In this document: piece by piece, positions 17,644-26,302 of the stretch | Position numbering within the stretch: position 1 is the stretch's first letter | Layout of the letters: the number at the start of each line of letters is the position of its first letter | Assembly (NCBI GenBank): GCA_019247715.1 | Contig: JAFBAO010000073.1 | Coordinates: 1-61,397, forward strand | Direction of reading: 5' to 3' | Length of the DNA: 61,397 nucleotides | Origin: Caulobacteraceae bacterium | GTDB lineage: Bacteria > Pseudomonadota > Alphaproteobacteria > Caulobacterales > Caulobacteraceae | Notes under the pieces: model-generated | Databases searched by the model: none | What the model was told of the DNA's origin: nothing | The model's input: the letters and a program-made list of their open reading frames with translations, nothing else | Translations under genes and position numbers: made by a program

Positions 17644-18909
17644 ATGGCGGACGACGTTCGGGACATCGACGCTCGGATCACCGATGAGGATATCGAACGG
17701 GCGCGCAAGCAGATCGACATCCCTCAACACACCCGGACGCCGCCCTTCAACAAGGTGGCTCGCGCCGACACCATGAGCCACACCGCCGTCGGTTTGGCGG
17801 GCGACGACAATCCCCTCTACAACGACCCCGAATATGGCAAGACTACCCGCTGGCGGGGCCAGATCGGTCATCCCCTCTACATGCTGGGTCTCGGCGTCCG
17901 CGAGGCGCCGGCCTATACGCCGGAGCAGAAGGCGCTGTTTCGGGGCCTCTTCCGGGGCGTGGGCAAATACTATTCGGGATCCGATTTCGAGTTCTACAGA
18001 CCCATCTACGACGGCGATGTCCTCTATTCGGAGTACGTGACGGCCAAGGTGGAGGTCAAAGAGCACAGCAGTTTCGCGGGTGGCCGGTCGGTGCTGGATA
18101 CCTACCGCGAGACTTTCTACGACAAGGCGGCAGTTCCGGTCGGCAAGCATGAGCTGCTGTTCGTGAACGCGGAGCGGCGCGGTTCGAAGGAGTCAGGCCG
18201 CTTTGCGAAGATCGAGAAGCAGACCTACAGCCCCGACGACCTTGCCCGGATCGACGAGATGTACGCCGCCGAGCGGCGCCGGGGCGCCCAGCCGCGCTAC
18301 TGGGAAGACGTCGAGGTCGGCGAGGCGTTGCAGCCCGTCGTCAAGGGCCCAATGACGATGGTGGACATCATCAGCCACCATATCGCGAAGGGCATGGGGC
18401 AGATGTACGCCGTGGGAACGCTGAAGCTCGGCTACCAGAACCGCCAGAAGATCAGGGCCTTCTACACGGAGGACGAGTGGGGCGTGCCTCAGGTGCAGAT
18501 GCGCCTCCACTGGGACGAAACCCGCGCCAAGGCCCTGGGCCTGCCGACCGCCTACGACTACGGGATCATGCGCACGGCCTGGCAATCGCACCTGCTCACC
18601 AACTGGATGGGCGACGACGCCTGGATCTGGAAGTTCCACACCGAGCTGCGTGGCTTCAACTTCATGGGCGACACCCACGTCATGAGCGGCAAGGTGGTGG
18701 GCAAGCGGATCGAGGACGACCATCCGGTGGTGGACGTCGCGGTCCAAGGCGTCAGCCAGCGCGGCGACAACACCGCGCCCGGCCACGCCACGATCATCCT
18801 TCCCTCGCGGCAGTACGGGCCTGTGGTGCTCCCCACGCCTCCGGCCGAGCTGCGCCGCCGCGGCGCCGCCATGCAGACGGAGAACGCCGCGCGCATGCGC
18901 GGGGCTTGA
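17644..18909 (+). CDS. Double hot-dog MaoC-like dehydratase (FAS1-like/MaoC)
   Basis: 421 residues preceded by GGGAGGCGAGA. Residues from about 30 to 180 look like an N-terminal FAS1-like/MaoC hot-dog half (SHTAVGLAGDDNPLYND, GQIGHPLYMLGLGV, DFEFYRPIYDGDVL). A second half begins near residue 215 (RYWEDVEVGEALQPV) and continues with YDYGIMRTAWQSHLLTNWMG. The first half carries the hydratase-2-like Asp/His pattern in AGDDNPLYND. Such proteins hydrate or dehydrate bulky enoyl-CoAs, as the heterodimeric steroid enoyl-CoA hydratases of actinobacteria do. Here both halves are on one chain. It lies between an acyl-CoA ligase and an acyl-CoA dehydrogenase in the same operon. Confidence 0.85.
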   Translation: MADDVRDIDARITDEDIERARKQIDIPQHTRTPPFNKVARADTMSHTAVGLAGDDNPLYNDPEYGKTTRWRGQIGHPLYMLGLGVREAPAYTPEQKALFRGLFRGVGKYYSGSDFEFYRPIYDGDVLYSEYVTAKVEVKEHSSFAGGRSVLDTYRETFYDKAAVPVGKHELLFVNAERRGSKESGRFAKIEKQTYSPDDLARIDEMYAAERRRGAQPRYWEDVEVGEALQPVVKGPMTMVDIISHHIAKGMGQMYAVGTLKLGYQNRQKIRAFYTEDEWGVPQVQMRLHWDETRAKALGLPTAYDYGIMRTAWQSHLLTNWMGDDAWIWKFHTELRGFNFMGDTHVMSGKVVGKRIEDDHPVVDVAVQGVSQRGDNTAPGHATIILPSRQYGPVVLPTPPAELRRRGAAMQTENAARMRGA

Positions 18910-18947
18910 GCTTTCCTGGTTTGGACCATGGTCACACGAGCTAATCG

Positions 18948-20024
18948 GTGAATTTCCTCCTTTCAGACGAGCAGCAGCAACTTCAGGACGCCCTCGCCCG
19001 GCTGCTGCGGGCCGAGTGCCCCTCGCGGCGGGTGCACGAGATCATGGACTCCCAGGCCGGCTACGACGCCGACCTGTGGGGCAAGCTCCTGGAATTCGGG
19101 GTCGGCGGGGCCTGCATCGATGCCGCCTACGGCGGCTCGGGCATGGAGATGATCGACCTCGCCCTGATGGCCGAGGCGCTTGGATTCGCCGGCGCCCCAG
19201 CTCCGTTCCTGGGTCATGCCTTGGCGGGCCTGGCGATCGGCCTCTCGGCGGACGAGGAGGCCAAGGCCGAATGGCTGCCGAAGCTCGCGAGCGGCGAGGC
19301 TATGGCGACGGTGGCGTTCGCCGAAGCCGAGGCGGACTGGCAACCCGAGCAATGGACCCTCACGGCGGCGCCGGGCCTGTCAGGGACCAAGCACGGCGTC
19401 CCGAACGGGCTCGAGGCCCAATTGGCGGTGGTCGGCTTGGCGGGCGGGCGGCTGGCGCTGGTGGAGCTCGACCAGCCGGGAATCTCGCGCCGGCGCCCGG
19501 TGGGCGTCGACCTGACCAGGCCGCTCGACGTGCTCACCTTCGAGAATGCGCGGGCGCGGCTGCTGCAGGGGCCGCCGGCCCTGGCCGACCGGGTGCGCGA
19601 CGCGGCCTTGGTGCTGCTCGCCGCGGACGCCTTCGGCGGCGCGACCCGGGCCCTCGAGATGGCCGTCCGCTACAGCCAGGAGCGGGTCCAGTTCGGGGTG
19701 ACCATCGCCCACTTCCAGGCGCTGCGCCATCAGCTGGCCGACATGGCCCTGGAAGCCGAGCCCTGCCGTGGCCTCTACTGGTACGCCGCCTACGCCTTCG
19801 ACCATGTTCCGGAGGAGGCAAGCCATGCGGCGGCCCAGGCCAAGGCCTATGTCTGCGAGACCTTCCTGCAGGTGTCGCGCGCCGGCCTGGAGGCGCACGG
19901 CGGCATCGGCTTCACCGTGGACGCTGACCCGCATATCTGGGTGAAGCGCGCGATGTTCGACTTCGCCTGGATGGGGATGGCGCGCGTCCACCGGGCTCGC
20001 GCCGCCGAGCTCTCCGGATGGTGA
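18948..20024 (+). CDS. Acyl-CoA dehydrogenase, short beta-type subunit
   Basis: 358 residues from a GTG at 18948. The ACAD fold is recognisable from NFLLSDEQQQLQDALARLL, FGVGGACIDAAYGGSGMEM, the C-terminal RVQFGVTIAHFQALRHQL and AHGGIGFTVDADPHIWVKR. The middle domain lacks the usual MTEPxAGSD FAD signature, as in the non-FAD-anchoring half of heterotetrameric ACADs such as mycobacterial ChsE-type enzymes. I therefore expect it to need an alpha-type partner. The 393-residue ACAD at 20047, convergent and 22 bp away, has the missing FAD motif and is the obvious candidate. It closes the ligase/hydratase operon. Confidence 0.88.
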   Translation: MNFLLSDEQQQLQDALARLLRAECPSRRVHEIMDSQAGYDADLWGKLLEFGVGGACIDAAYGGSGMEMIDLALMAEALGFAGAPAPFLGHALAGLAIGLSADEEAKAEWLPKLASGEAMATVAFAEAEADWQPEQWTLTAAPGLSGTKHGVPNGLEAQLAVVGLAGGRLALVELDQPGISRRRPVGVDLTRPLDVLTFENARARLLQGPPALADRVRDAALVLLAADAFGGATRALEMAVRYSQERVQFGVTIAHFQALRHQLADMALEAEPCRGLYWYAAYAFDHVPEEASHAAAQAKAYVCETFLQVSRAGLEAHGGIGFTVDADPHIWVKRAMFDFAWMGMARVHRARAAELSGW

Positions 20025-20046
20025 CGCACGCCGCAGGGCCGCGCCT

Positions 20047-21228
20047 CTATTTCATCTGACTGTCGCGCGGCAGGCCAAGGCCCCGCTCGGCGATGATGTT
20101 GCGCTGGATGTTCGAAGCGCCCCCCGCGATCGCCAGATGCATGGAGGTGAACGGCATGCGCGACCACACCCGGTTCTGGCGCCGCCCCACGCCGTCGTCG
20201 CCCGGGCGCGAGAGCAGGAAGTCGTCGCCGATGAACTCGCGGCTGATGAGGTAGGCTTCGCGCGCCAGGTTACTGCCGTTCAGCTTCATCAGCAGCGGGA
20301 AGATGCCCGGGTCCTGCCCGGCCGCGGCCATGGAAAGGTTGCGGAAGCTGGAATACTTGGTCGCCAGGATCCAGCCTTCGAGCCGCGCCAGGCGGTCTCG
20401 GATGATCGGATCCTCGATGGCCGGCTTGCCGTTCCGCTGGGTGCGCTTGGCCGCCTCCACCAGGCTCTTGAAGAGAGCCATGTGGTAGTTGATGCCGTTG
20501 AGGTTGCTGCGTTCGTGCTTGAGGGTGGTGCGCGAGACTTCCCAGCCCCGTCCTCGCTCGCCCACGATCCAGTCGGCCGGGGTTTCGGCGTCAGTGAAGA
20601 ACACCTCGTTGAACTGGGCGTTGCCGTCGATCTGACGCAGCGGGCGCACCTCGATACCGGGCTGGCGCATGTCGAGGATCAAGTAGGAGATGCCGCTGTG
20701 CTTGGGCGCGTCGGGCTCGGTGCGGGCCAGCATGAACATGTGGTCCGCCTGCCTGGCGTACGAGGTCCACACCTTCTGGCCGTTGATGATCCATTTGTCG
20801 CCCACCAGCTCGGCGCGGGTGCGCAGGGAGGCTAGGTCGCTGCCGGCGCCGGGCTCGCTGTAGCCCTGGCACCATTTGAATTCGCCCCGCACCGTCGGCG
20901 GGATGAACATCTCCTTCTGCCACTCGGCGCCCCATTGCAGCAGGGTGGGGGTGAAGAGTCCGATCCCGCTGCCGGCCACTTCCATGGGGGCGCCGGCTCT
21001 CTGGAATTCCTCCCGGACGATCTCACCGCGCAGCAGGTCCACCGGCTGCTCCGATCCGCCGTAGCGGCGCGGGATGTTGCGGTAGAGGTACCCGTGCTCG
21101 GTCGCCAGCGATCGGAAAGCGCGCTCGTCTTCCGGGGTGGCCGCCTCGCCAGCCCGCCAGTTCTGCGCCAGGAACTGGCGCACCTCGCCACGGAAGGCCT
21201 CGTGCTCGGCGCTATAGCTCAGGTCCAT
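20047..21228 (-). CDS. Acyl-CoA dehydrogenase, alpha-type subunit
   Basis: 393 residues. It has the full FAD-binding middle-domain signature GYSEPGAGSDLASLRT and INGQKVWTSYARQADH. The C-terminal region reads MHLAIAGGASNIQRNIIAER. At the position where many ACADs have the catalytic Glu (GGTxEIQRN) it has Asn, so the base must come from elsewhere or from a partner chain. This alpha-type pattern complements the beta-type ACAD at 18948 that lacks the FAD motif. The genes are convergent and nearly touching, so they are not in one transcript. Together they may form an alpha2beta2 dehydrogenase for a bulky acyl-CoA. GAGGAACC precedes the start. Confidence 0.92.
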   Translation of the reverse strand: MDLSYSAEHEAFRGEVRQFLAQNWRAGEAATPEDERAFRSLATEHGYLYRNIPRRYGGSEQPVDLLRGEIVREEFQRAGAPMEVAGSGIGLFTPTLLQWGAEWQKEMFIPPTVRGEFKWCQGYSEPGAGSDLASLRTRAELVGDKWIINGQKVWTSYARQADHMFMLARTEPDAPKHSGISYLILDMRQPGIEVRPLRQIDGNAQFNEVFFTDAETPADWIVGERGRGWEVSRTTLKHERSNLNGINYHMALFKSLVEAAKRTQRNGKPAIEDPIIRDRLARLEGWILATKYSSFRNLSMAAAGQDPGIFPLLMKLNGSNLAREAYLISREFIGDDFLLSRPGDDGVGRRQNRVWSRMPFTSMHLAIAGGASNIQRNIIAERGLGLPRDSQMK

Positions 21229-21363
21229 GGGCGGTTCCTCATCCGGCCGCGGCGCGCAAGGGCCACGGACCGGGCGAATGAAGCCTGAGCCTGGCGAGGG
21301 GACAAGCGGAAATCCCGACAGGCCCTGCGCCGCAGGACCCCGACGTGTCTGCGCCCCGGCGCG

Positions 21364-23310
21364 TCAGTCGATGCCGCGGGCCGCCCGGTGGCCTTCGCGA
21401 ACGGCGCTCATCAGGTCCCGGGGCTGATTGGCGTCTCCCACCAGATGGAGGTTCGCGCGCGTGTCGCGCAGTTCCTCATAGAGCTGCCGCAGCGGCTGGT
21501 TCTGGGTGACCAGCACCACCGTGTCCGCCGGCGCCGTCGTAATCTGCTGGGTGCCCCCGAGCCGCGGGCGCAGCAGCACCTGGTCCTTCTGCACCTCGAC
21601 GAGATGGTGGCGGGTCTTGGTGTCGAATTCCCCAAGCTGGAGGAAGCGCTCGAAGGCGGGCCAGGCGCGCTCGCTCTTCCAGGCCATCGCCGGTTCCGGC
21701 GTCACATAGGTCACCTTCAGGCCCTCGGTGAGCAGCTGTTCGGCGACGGCGAGCGCCTCGTAGTCGCCCACGGTGTCCAGCACCACCGCCGATTTCCCCC
21801 AATCGCGCCGCTCCGTGAGCGCCTCGGTGGACGAGACCACATGCGCCTGGTCGACCCCCGCCACCTTCTGGGCGGGGAAGGTATGCTGCAACCCGTCCAT
21901 GCGGGGCGCTGAGCCGGTGGCGATGATCAGATGATCGGGGTTCTCGGCCTCGATGTCGCTCGTCTCGACGTAGGTGTTCAGCCGCACCTCGACCCCCAGC
22001 CGGTAGACCTCCTGCTCCAGCCAGACGGCGATGTCCCCGAAATTGGCGCTCTTGGGCGCGCGGCGCGCCACGTTGAGCATTCCGCCCAGCGAAGGGCTCG
22101 CCTCGCACAGGACCACCTTGTGCCCCTTCAGCGCCGCCACCCGCGCCGCTTCCATTCCCGCCGCGCCGCCGCCCACCACCAGCACCTTCTTCGGGGCCGT
22201 GGTCGGGACGATCAGGTCTTCCTGCAGGCTGGCGTCCGCGCCCACCGCCGCGTTCACGGTGCAGCCGAAGCGCCCGGCGCGCGAATGCTGGTTGCAACCG
22301 ATGCAGGGGCGTACTTCCAGAGCGCGGCCTTCGCGGGTCTTCCTGACCAGGTCGGGGTCGGCGATGTGGGCGCGCACCATGGACACCAGGTCGGCGACCC
22401 CGTCCCGGATCACCTGGTCGACATCCTCGAGGGTGCGGAAGCGTCCGGCGATGAGACGCGGGACGGTCGCCACCGAGGCGATGTCGCCCGACGACGGCAC
22501 CTCATAGGCGGTCGGCTTGTGCATCGAGCCCAGCATCGTATCGATCAGGTAGTAGTCCCCCCTCGACACGTTCACGATGTCGATCAGGTTCTCGGCCTCC
22601 AGAGCCCGGATGACCTGCTTGTTGTCCTCCTCGCTGATCCCGCCCGGCATCTCGCTGGCGCTCAGCCGCACGCCCACGGCGATGTCGCGTCCAACCGCCG
22701 CGCGGATGGCCTTCAGCGTCTCCTTGAGGAAGCGGATGCGATTGTCGAAGCTTCCGCCCCACTGGTCGGTGCGGTCGTTGCAGACCGGCGACAGGAACTG
22801 CTGCGGCAGGTAGCCGTGGGCGGCGTGCACCTCGACGCCGTCAAGGCCGCCGTCGCGGGCGCGCACGGCGCAAGCCGCGTAGGCCTCGATGAGCTCCCAG
22901 ATCATTCCGTCGGACATCTTGAGCCCGACGAACCCTTGCATGCCCGGGATGTCTGAGACCGCCCATCCGGGACCGCCGTCGTAACGGGGGTAGAGGTTGC
23001 CGCCGTGCCAGAGCTGCTGGAACACCTTCATGCCTGCCGGTCTGCACGCCGCCATCAACCGCTGGTAGTCGCCGACCAGGGTGTCGTGGAACAGCCCGAA
23101 TTCGAAAAGGCGGGTCGAGGGATGGATGGCCGCAGCCTCCAGGATCGAGAGCCCGCAGCCGCCTCTGGCGCGGGCGGCGTGATAGGCGATGAAGTCATCG
23201 GTGAAGCGTCCGGCGACCACGAGGTCGGTGCCGTGGGCGGTCCGGACCACTCGGTTGGGCAGCTCGACGGGTCCGACCATGATCGGCTCGAAAACCTTCA
23301 AGAGCGGCAT
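21364..23310 (-). CDS. OYE-type NADH:flavin oxidoreductase with FAD/NAD domain (copy 1)
   Basis: 648 residues. The N-terminal FMN TIM barrel runs to about residue 370 (VELPNRVVRTAHGTD, GVEVHAAHGYLPQQF with the His-x2-Tyr type active site, DQWGGSFDNRIRFL). A C-terminal FAD/NAD(P) module follows (KKVLVVGGGAAGMEAARVAA). This is the architecture of 2,4-dienoyl-CoA reductase, enoate reductase and bile-acid BaiCD/BaiH enzymes. The iron-sulfur linker reads CIGCNQHSRAGRFGC, so only three of the four usual cysteines are present and the spacing is shortened. Strong paralogy with the gene at 49869. The TetR gene 28 bp upstream is on the same strand, suggesting TetR-OYE co-transcription. Confidence 0.93.
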   Translation of the reverse strand: MPLLKVFEPIMVGPVELPNRVVRTAHGTDLVVAGRFTDDFIAYHAARARGGCGLSILEAAAIHPSTRLFEFGLFHDTLVGDYQRLMAACRPAGMKVFQQLWHGGNLYPRYDGGPGWAVSDIPGMQGFVGLKMSDGMIWELIEAYAACAVRARDGGLDGVEVHAAHGYLPQQFLSPVCNDRTDQWGGSFDNRIRFLKETLKAIRAAVGRDIAVGVRLSASEMPGGISEEDNKQVIRALEAENLIDIVNVSRGDYYLIDTMLGSMHKPTAYEVPSSGDIASVATVPRLIAGRFRTLEDVDQVIRDGVADLVSMVRAHIADPDLVRKTREGRALEVRPCIGCNQHSRAGRFGCTVNAAVGADASLQEDLIVPTTAPKKVLVVGGGAAGMEAARVAALKGHKVVLCEASPSLGGMLNVARRAPKSANFGDIAVWLEQEVYRLGVEVRLNTYVETSDIEAENPDHLIIATGSAPRMDGLQHTFPAQKVAGVDQAHVVSSTEALTERRDWGKSAVVLDTVGDYEALAVAEQLLTEGLKVTYVTPEPAMAWKSERAWPAFERFLQLGEFDTKTRHHLVEVQKDQVLLRPRLGGTQQITTAPADTVVLVTQNQPLRQLYEELRDTRANLHLVGDANQPRDLMSAVREGHRAARGID

Positions 23311-23337
23311 GCGGACGTCTCCTTCCTTCGATGAGCT

Positions 23338-24015
23338 TCAGCGGCCTGGCGGTTCGCCCATTCCGTTGAAGCCCTTGTTGATGAATTGGCCGATCTGTTC
23401 CATCAGCCGGCTCGTAGTGGGCCGCGCCCGCCCGCCGGGCAGCAGCCAGTCCTCGAACAAGGCCGTTGCGGCGATGAGCCCGAAGGCGAAGCGCACGCCC
23501 ATCCCGACATCGGCCGCTTCGGTCCCGACCAACTCGCGCACCACTCCCTCGGCGATCACGAAATACTCCTTGAGGGAGCGCATGCCGGCGAGCCCCGCGG
23601 TCACCCCATCCTCGTAGGCGCCGGTGGTGATCAACGCGAGCATCAGCCTGCGGTTGTCCACCATGATCTTGTAAAGGCCTTCCACAAAGACGCGGGTATC
23701 GGCGTCGCGAGTCGCCACATGATCGGTCGTTCGACCGTATTCTTCGGCGTAGGCGCGGATGAACCGGTCGAAGGGCTCGAAAACCGCGGACTCGAAGAGC
23801 TTCGCCTTCGACTTGAAGATTCGGAACAGCGCCACCTCGCTGGTGCCGGCCCGCTGGGCGATGTCACGCGTCGTGGTTCCAGCGTAGCCGCGCTCCTCGA
23901 ACAGCGCCCGGGCGGCCCCGATGACGAGCGCCCTGGTCACGGCCGCCGAACGCCTCGCCCTGGCTGAGCCCGCCACGCCCTCGATCGTCTCCACCCCTTG
24001 CGCCACGATCAGCAA
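23338..24015 (-). CDS. TetR-family transcriptional regulator
   Basis: 225 residues. The helix-turn-helix domain is in roughly residues 28-75 (ALVIGAARALFEERGYAG, then TTRDIAQRAGTSEVALFRIF), followed by a helical effector domain without an assignable ligand. It lies directly upstream of the OYE gene on the same strand and divergent from the E1/lipoyl operon. The 295 bp divergent region contains the palindrome GTTAG-N6-CTAAC at 24056-24071, well placed for autoregulation and for control of both the OYE gene and the TPP-dependent operon. Start taken at the ATG at 24015; internal alternatives exist because the first 25 residues are not conserved-looking. Confidence 0.92.
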   Translation of the reverse strand: MLIVAQGVETIEGVAGSARARRSAAVTRALVIGAARALFEERGYAGTTTRDIAQRAGTSEVALFRIFKSKAKLFESAVFEPFDRFIRAYAEEYGRTTDHVATRDADTRVFVEGLYKIMVDNRRLMLALITTGAYEDGVTAGLAGMRSLKEYFVIAEGVVRELVGTEAADVGMGVRFAFGLIAATALFEDWLLPGGRARPTTSRLMEQIGQFINKGFNGMGEPPGR

Positions 24016-24055
24016 ATCGGCCTCCCCGGCTTGACCTCTTGGGGGGGCGCACGTA

Positions 24056-24071
24056 GTTAGCAGGCACTAAC
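24056..24071. promoter_or_regulatory. Palindrome GTTAG-CAGGCA-CTAAC, candidate TetR operator
   Basis: Perfect five-base arms spaced by six bases, 41 bases upstream of the TetR start and 240 bases upstream of the E1 alpha start. The surrounding ten bases are the most A/T-containing part of the region, as expected near a promoter. The rest of 24016-24310 shows no gene. Confidence 0.5.
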
Positions 24072-24310
24072 AAATCGCCCGGGAGGGAACAAGCCGGCGC
24101 CCGCACCCTCGCGTTCGCAGCGCGTCAGTTTAGGTGGCGCCGGCGCGATCGTCACCCGGGCGTCGGAAGGTGATCGCAAGGCGGCTCGCCCATGGCCGCA
24201 AGCAACGGATGACGGACGGCGACTACCCGCTCCCTTTGAGACCCTGCCGCCTCTCGCCGCGGCAAGGGTGAGGGGCCAAGATAGAGCCGACCCTTGAGGA
24301 GGATCTTGGG

Positions 24311-25297
24311 ATGAGCAGCAACTACGAGCCAGGGAGGGAGATCCAGCTCGAGATCTTCCGGCGAATGGCCCTCTTGGTGGCCAACGACGAGCAGACCCGA
24401 AGGGCGGTGCGCACCGGCCGGCTGGTGATGCCCTACTACAGCTATCGTGGGCAGGAGATCATTCCTTCCGCCCTCTGTACGGCGCTCTCCGACGGCGACT
24501 ACCTCTGCACCATCTATCGCGGCATCCACGACATGCTCGCCAAGGGCATGCCGCTGAAGGATCTCTGGGCTGAGGTGGCCGGCCGCATCAGCGGGACGTG
24601 CAAGGGCAAGGGCGGCCCGATGCACCTCACCTATCCCGCCAAGGGCATCATGGTCACCACGGGCATCGTCGGCTCCTCCATGCCAATCGCCAACGGCCTG
24701 GCTTGGGCTTCCCAGCTCTCGGGCGATGGCCGGGTGTCGGTGGCGACCTTCGGCGACGGCGCCTCCAACATCGGAGCCTTCCACGAGAGCCTCAATCTCG
24801 CGGCGATCTGGAAGCTGCCGGTGATCTTCGTCTGCCAGAACAACCTCTACGCCGAGCACACGACCTTCGAGAAGTGCACCGCCGGCGCCAACGTCGCAGC
24901 GCGCGCCCAGGGCTACAGCATCCCGGGCGTGCGCGTGGACGGCAACGACCCCATCGCCATGTACACCGCCGCGCGCGAGGCGGTGGAGCGGGCCCGGGCG
25001 GGCGAGGGACCGACGCTCATCGAGGCGATCACCTTCCGGTTCTTCGGGCACGCCTTGGGCGACAACGACTCCTACATGGACCAGGCGCAGAAGAAGGCGG
25101 CCATGGAGGCCGATCCTGCGCCACGGTTCAGGGCGCGCCTGATCGCCGAAGGCCTGGCGACCGAAGCCGAGCTCGCCGCCATCGAGGCGGACGTGAACGC
25201 CCGGATCGAGGAGGCCATCGCATCGGCCCTGGCCGCGCCCTTCCCCGAGGTCAGCGAGCTTACCAAAGACGTCTACGGCGCAGAGGTGGCGGCATGA
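24311..25297 (+). CDS. TPP-dependent dehydrogenase E1 component, alpha subunit (module 1)
   Basis: 328 residues, preceded by GAGGAGGATC. The thiamine-diphosphate motif GDGASNIGAFHESLNLAAIW starts near residue 150 and ends in VCQNN, the GDG-N27-NN pattern. Other family segments are YYSYRGQEIIPSAL, CKGKGGPMHLTY and HALGDNDSYMD. E1 alpha/beta enzymes decarboxylate a 2-oxo acid, or cleave an acyloin such as acetoin, and hand the acyl group to lipoate. The stop overlaps the E1 beta start (ATGA), and a free lipoyl domain follows. No E2 acyltransferase or E3 is encoded here. It is divergent from the TetR-OYE pair. Confidence 0.93.
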   Translation: MSSNYEPGREIQLEIFRRMALLVANDEQTRRAVRTGRLVMPYYSYRGQEIIPSALCTALSDGDYLCTIYRGIHDMLAKGMPLKDLWAEVAGRISGTCKGKGGPMHLTYPAKGIMVTTGIVGSSMPIANGLAWASQLSGDGRVSVATFGDGASNIGAFHESLNLAAIWKLPVIFVCQNNLYAEHTTFEKCTAGANVAARAQGYSIPGVRVDGNDPIAMYTAAREAVERARAGEGPTLIEAITFRFFGHALGDNDSYMDQAQKKAAMEADPAPRFRARLIAEGLATEAELAAIEADVNARIEEAIASALAAPFPEVSELTKDVYGAEVAA

Positions 25298-26283
25298 GCG
25301 ACAAGGACACGACGACCATCGTCGAGGCGCTGAATCTCGCCTTGACCGACGCCATGGCCGACGACGGCAAGGTGATCGCCCTCGGCGAGGACCTGGCTGA
25401 TCCCGAAGGCGGCGGCGTTATCGGCGTCACCAAGGGCCTCTCCACCCGCTTCGGAGACACCCGCGTCCGCTCCACGCCGATCGCTGAGCAGGCCATCATC
25501 GGAGCGGCGATCGGCGCCTCCCTGGTGGGCTACCGGCCGGTGGCCGAGATCATGCTCATGAACTTCACCGCCGTGGCCATGGACATGATCGTCAACCATG
25601 CCGCCAAGCTTCGCTTCATGTCGGGCGGCCAGACGCACGTGCCGATCGTGATCCGCACCATGACCGGCACGGGCATCGCCAACGGCGGTCAACACTCCGA
25701 CTATCTCGAGGCGTGGTTCGCCCACACCGCCGGCATGAAGGTGGTGGCGCCCTCCAATCCGGCCGACGCCTATGGCCTGCTCCGCTCGGCGATCGAGGAC
25801 GACGACCCGGTGCTGTTCATCGAGAACATCATCGCCTATCGCTCGACGGGGCCCGCGCCGAAATCCGGCAGCCGCGTGCCGCTCGGCAAGGCGAGCACTG
25901 TCCACGAGGGCTCGGACGTCACCATCGTCGCCTATTCGCGCATGGTCCAGGAGGCGATCGCTGCGGTGGAGGCCCTCGGCAAGGAGGGCGTTTCGGCCGA
26001 GCTCATCGATCTTCGGACCGTGTCGCCCTGGGACCGCAAGACGGTGATGGCTTCGGCCGCGAAGACGGGCCGCCTCCTGATCGTCCACGAGGCGGTCACC
26101 CAGTTCGGGGTCGGTGCGGAAATCGCCGCCGAGGTTTCTTCGGAGCTGTTCGGTAAGCTGAAGAAGCCGGTCCGGCGCCTCGGGGGACCGTACGCGCCTG
26201 TGCCCTTCTCGAAGCCGCTCGAGTCCGCCTACGCTCCCGACGCCAAGCGGATCGCCGAGGCGGCCCTTGCGCTGGTGCGCTAA
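25294..26283 (+). CDS. TPP-dependent dehydrogenase E1 component, beta subunit (module 1)
   Basis: 329 residues, starting at the ATG at 25294 inside the E1 alpha stop codon; the frame is open far upstream but that part is a shadow of E1 alpha. Typical transketolase-like E1 beta sequence: ALGEDLADPEGGGVIG near the N terminus with the TPP-contacting Glu, PIAEQAIIGAAIGASLVG, NGGQHSDYLEAWFAHTAG, and ELIDLRTVSPWDRKTV in the C-terminal domain. It pairs with E1 alpha as a heterotetramer. The lipoyl-domain protein starts 19 bp downstream, so the three proteins are probably made together. Confidence 0.94.
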   Translation: MSDKDTTTIVEALNLALTDAMADDGKVIALGEDLADPEGGGVIGVTKGLSTRFGDTRVRSTPIAEQAIIGAAIGASLVGYRPVAEIMLMNFTAVAMDMIVNHAAKLRFMSGGQTHVPIVIRTMTGTGIANGGQHSDYLEAWFAHTAGMKVVAPSNPADAYGLLRSAIEDDDPVLFIENIIAYRSTGPAPKSGSRVPLGKASTVHEGSDVTIVAYSRMVQEAIAAVEALGKEGVSAELIDLRTVSPWDRKTVMASAAKTGRLLIVHEAVTQFGVGAEIAAEVSSELFGKLKKPVRRLGGPYAPVPFSKPLESAYAPDAKRIAEAALALVR

Positions 26284-26302
26284 CTGAGAGGACCATCGTT
26301 CG

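Noticed and set aside
10682..20024. A complete steroid degradation cluster
   Set aside because: GMC, ALDH, ligase, hydratase and ACAD genes fit many acids; no 3-ketosteroid dehydrogenase, KshA/B, HsaC-like extradiol dioxygenase or HsaD-like hydrolase is present.
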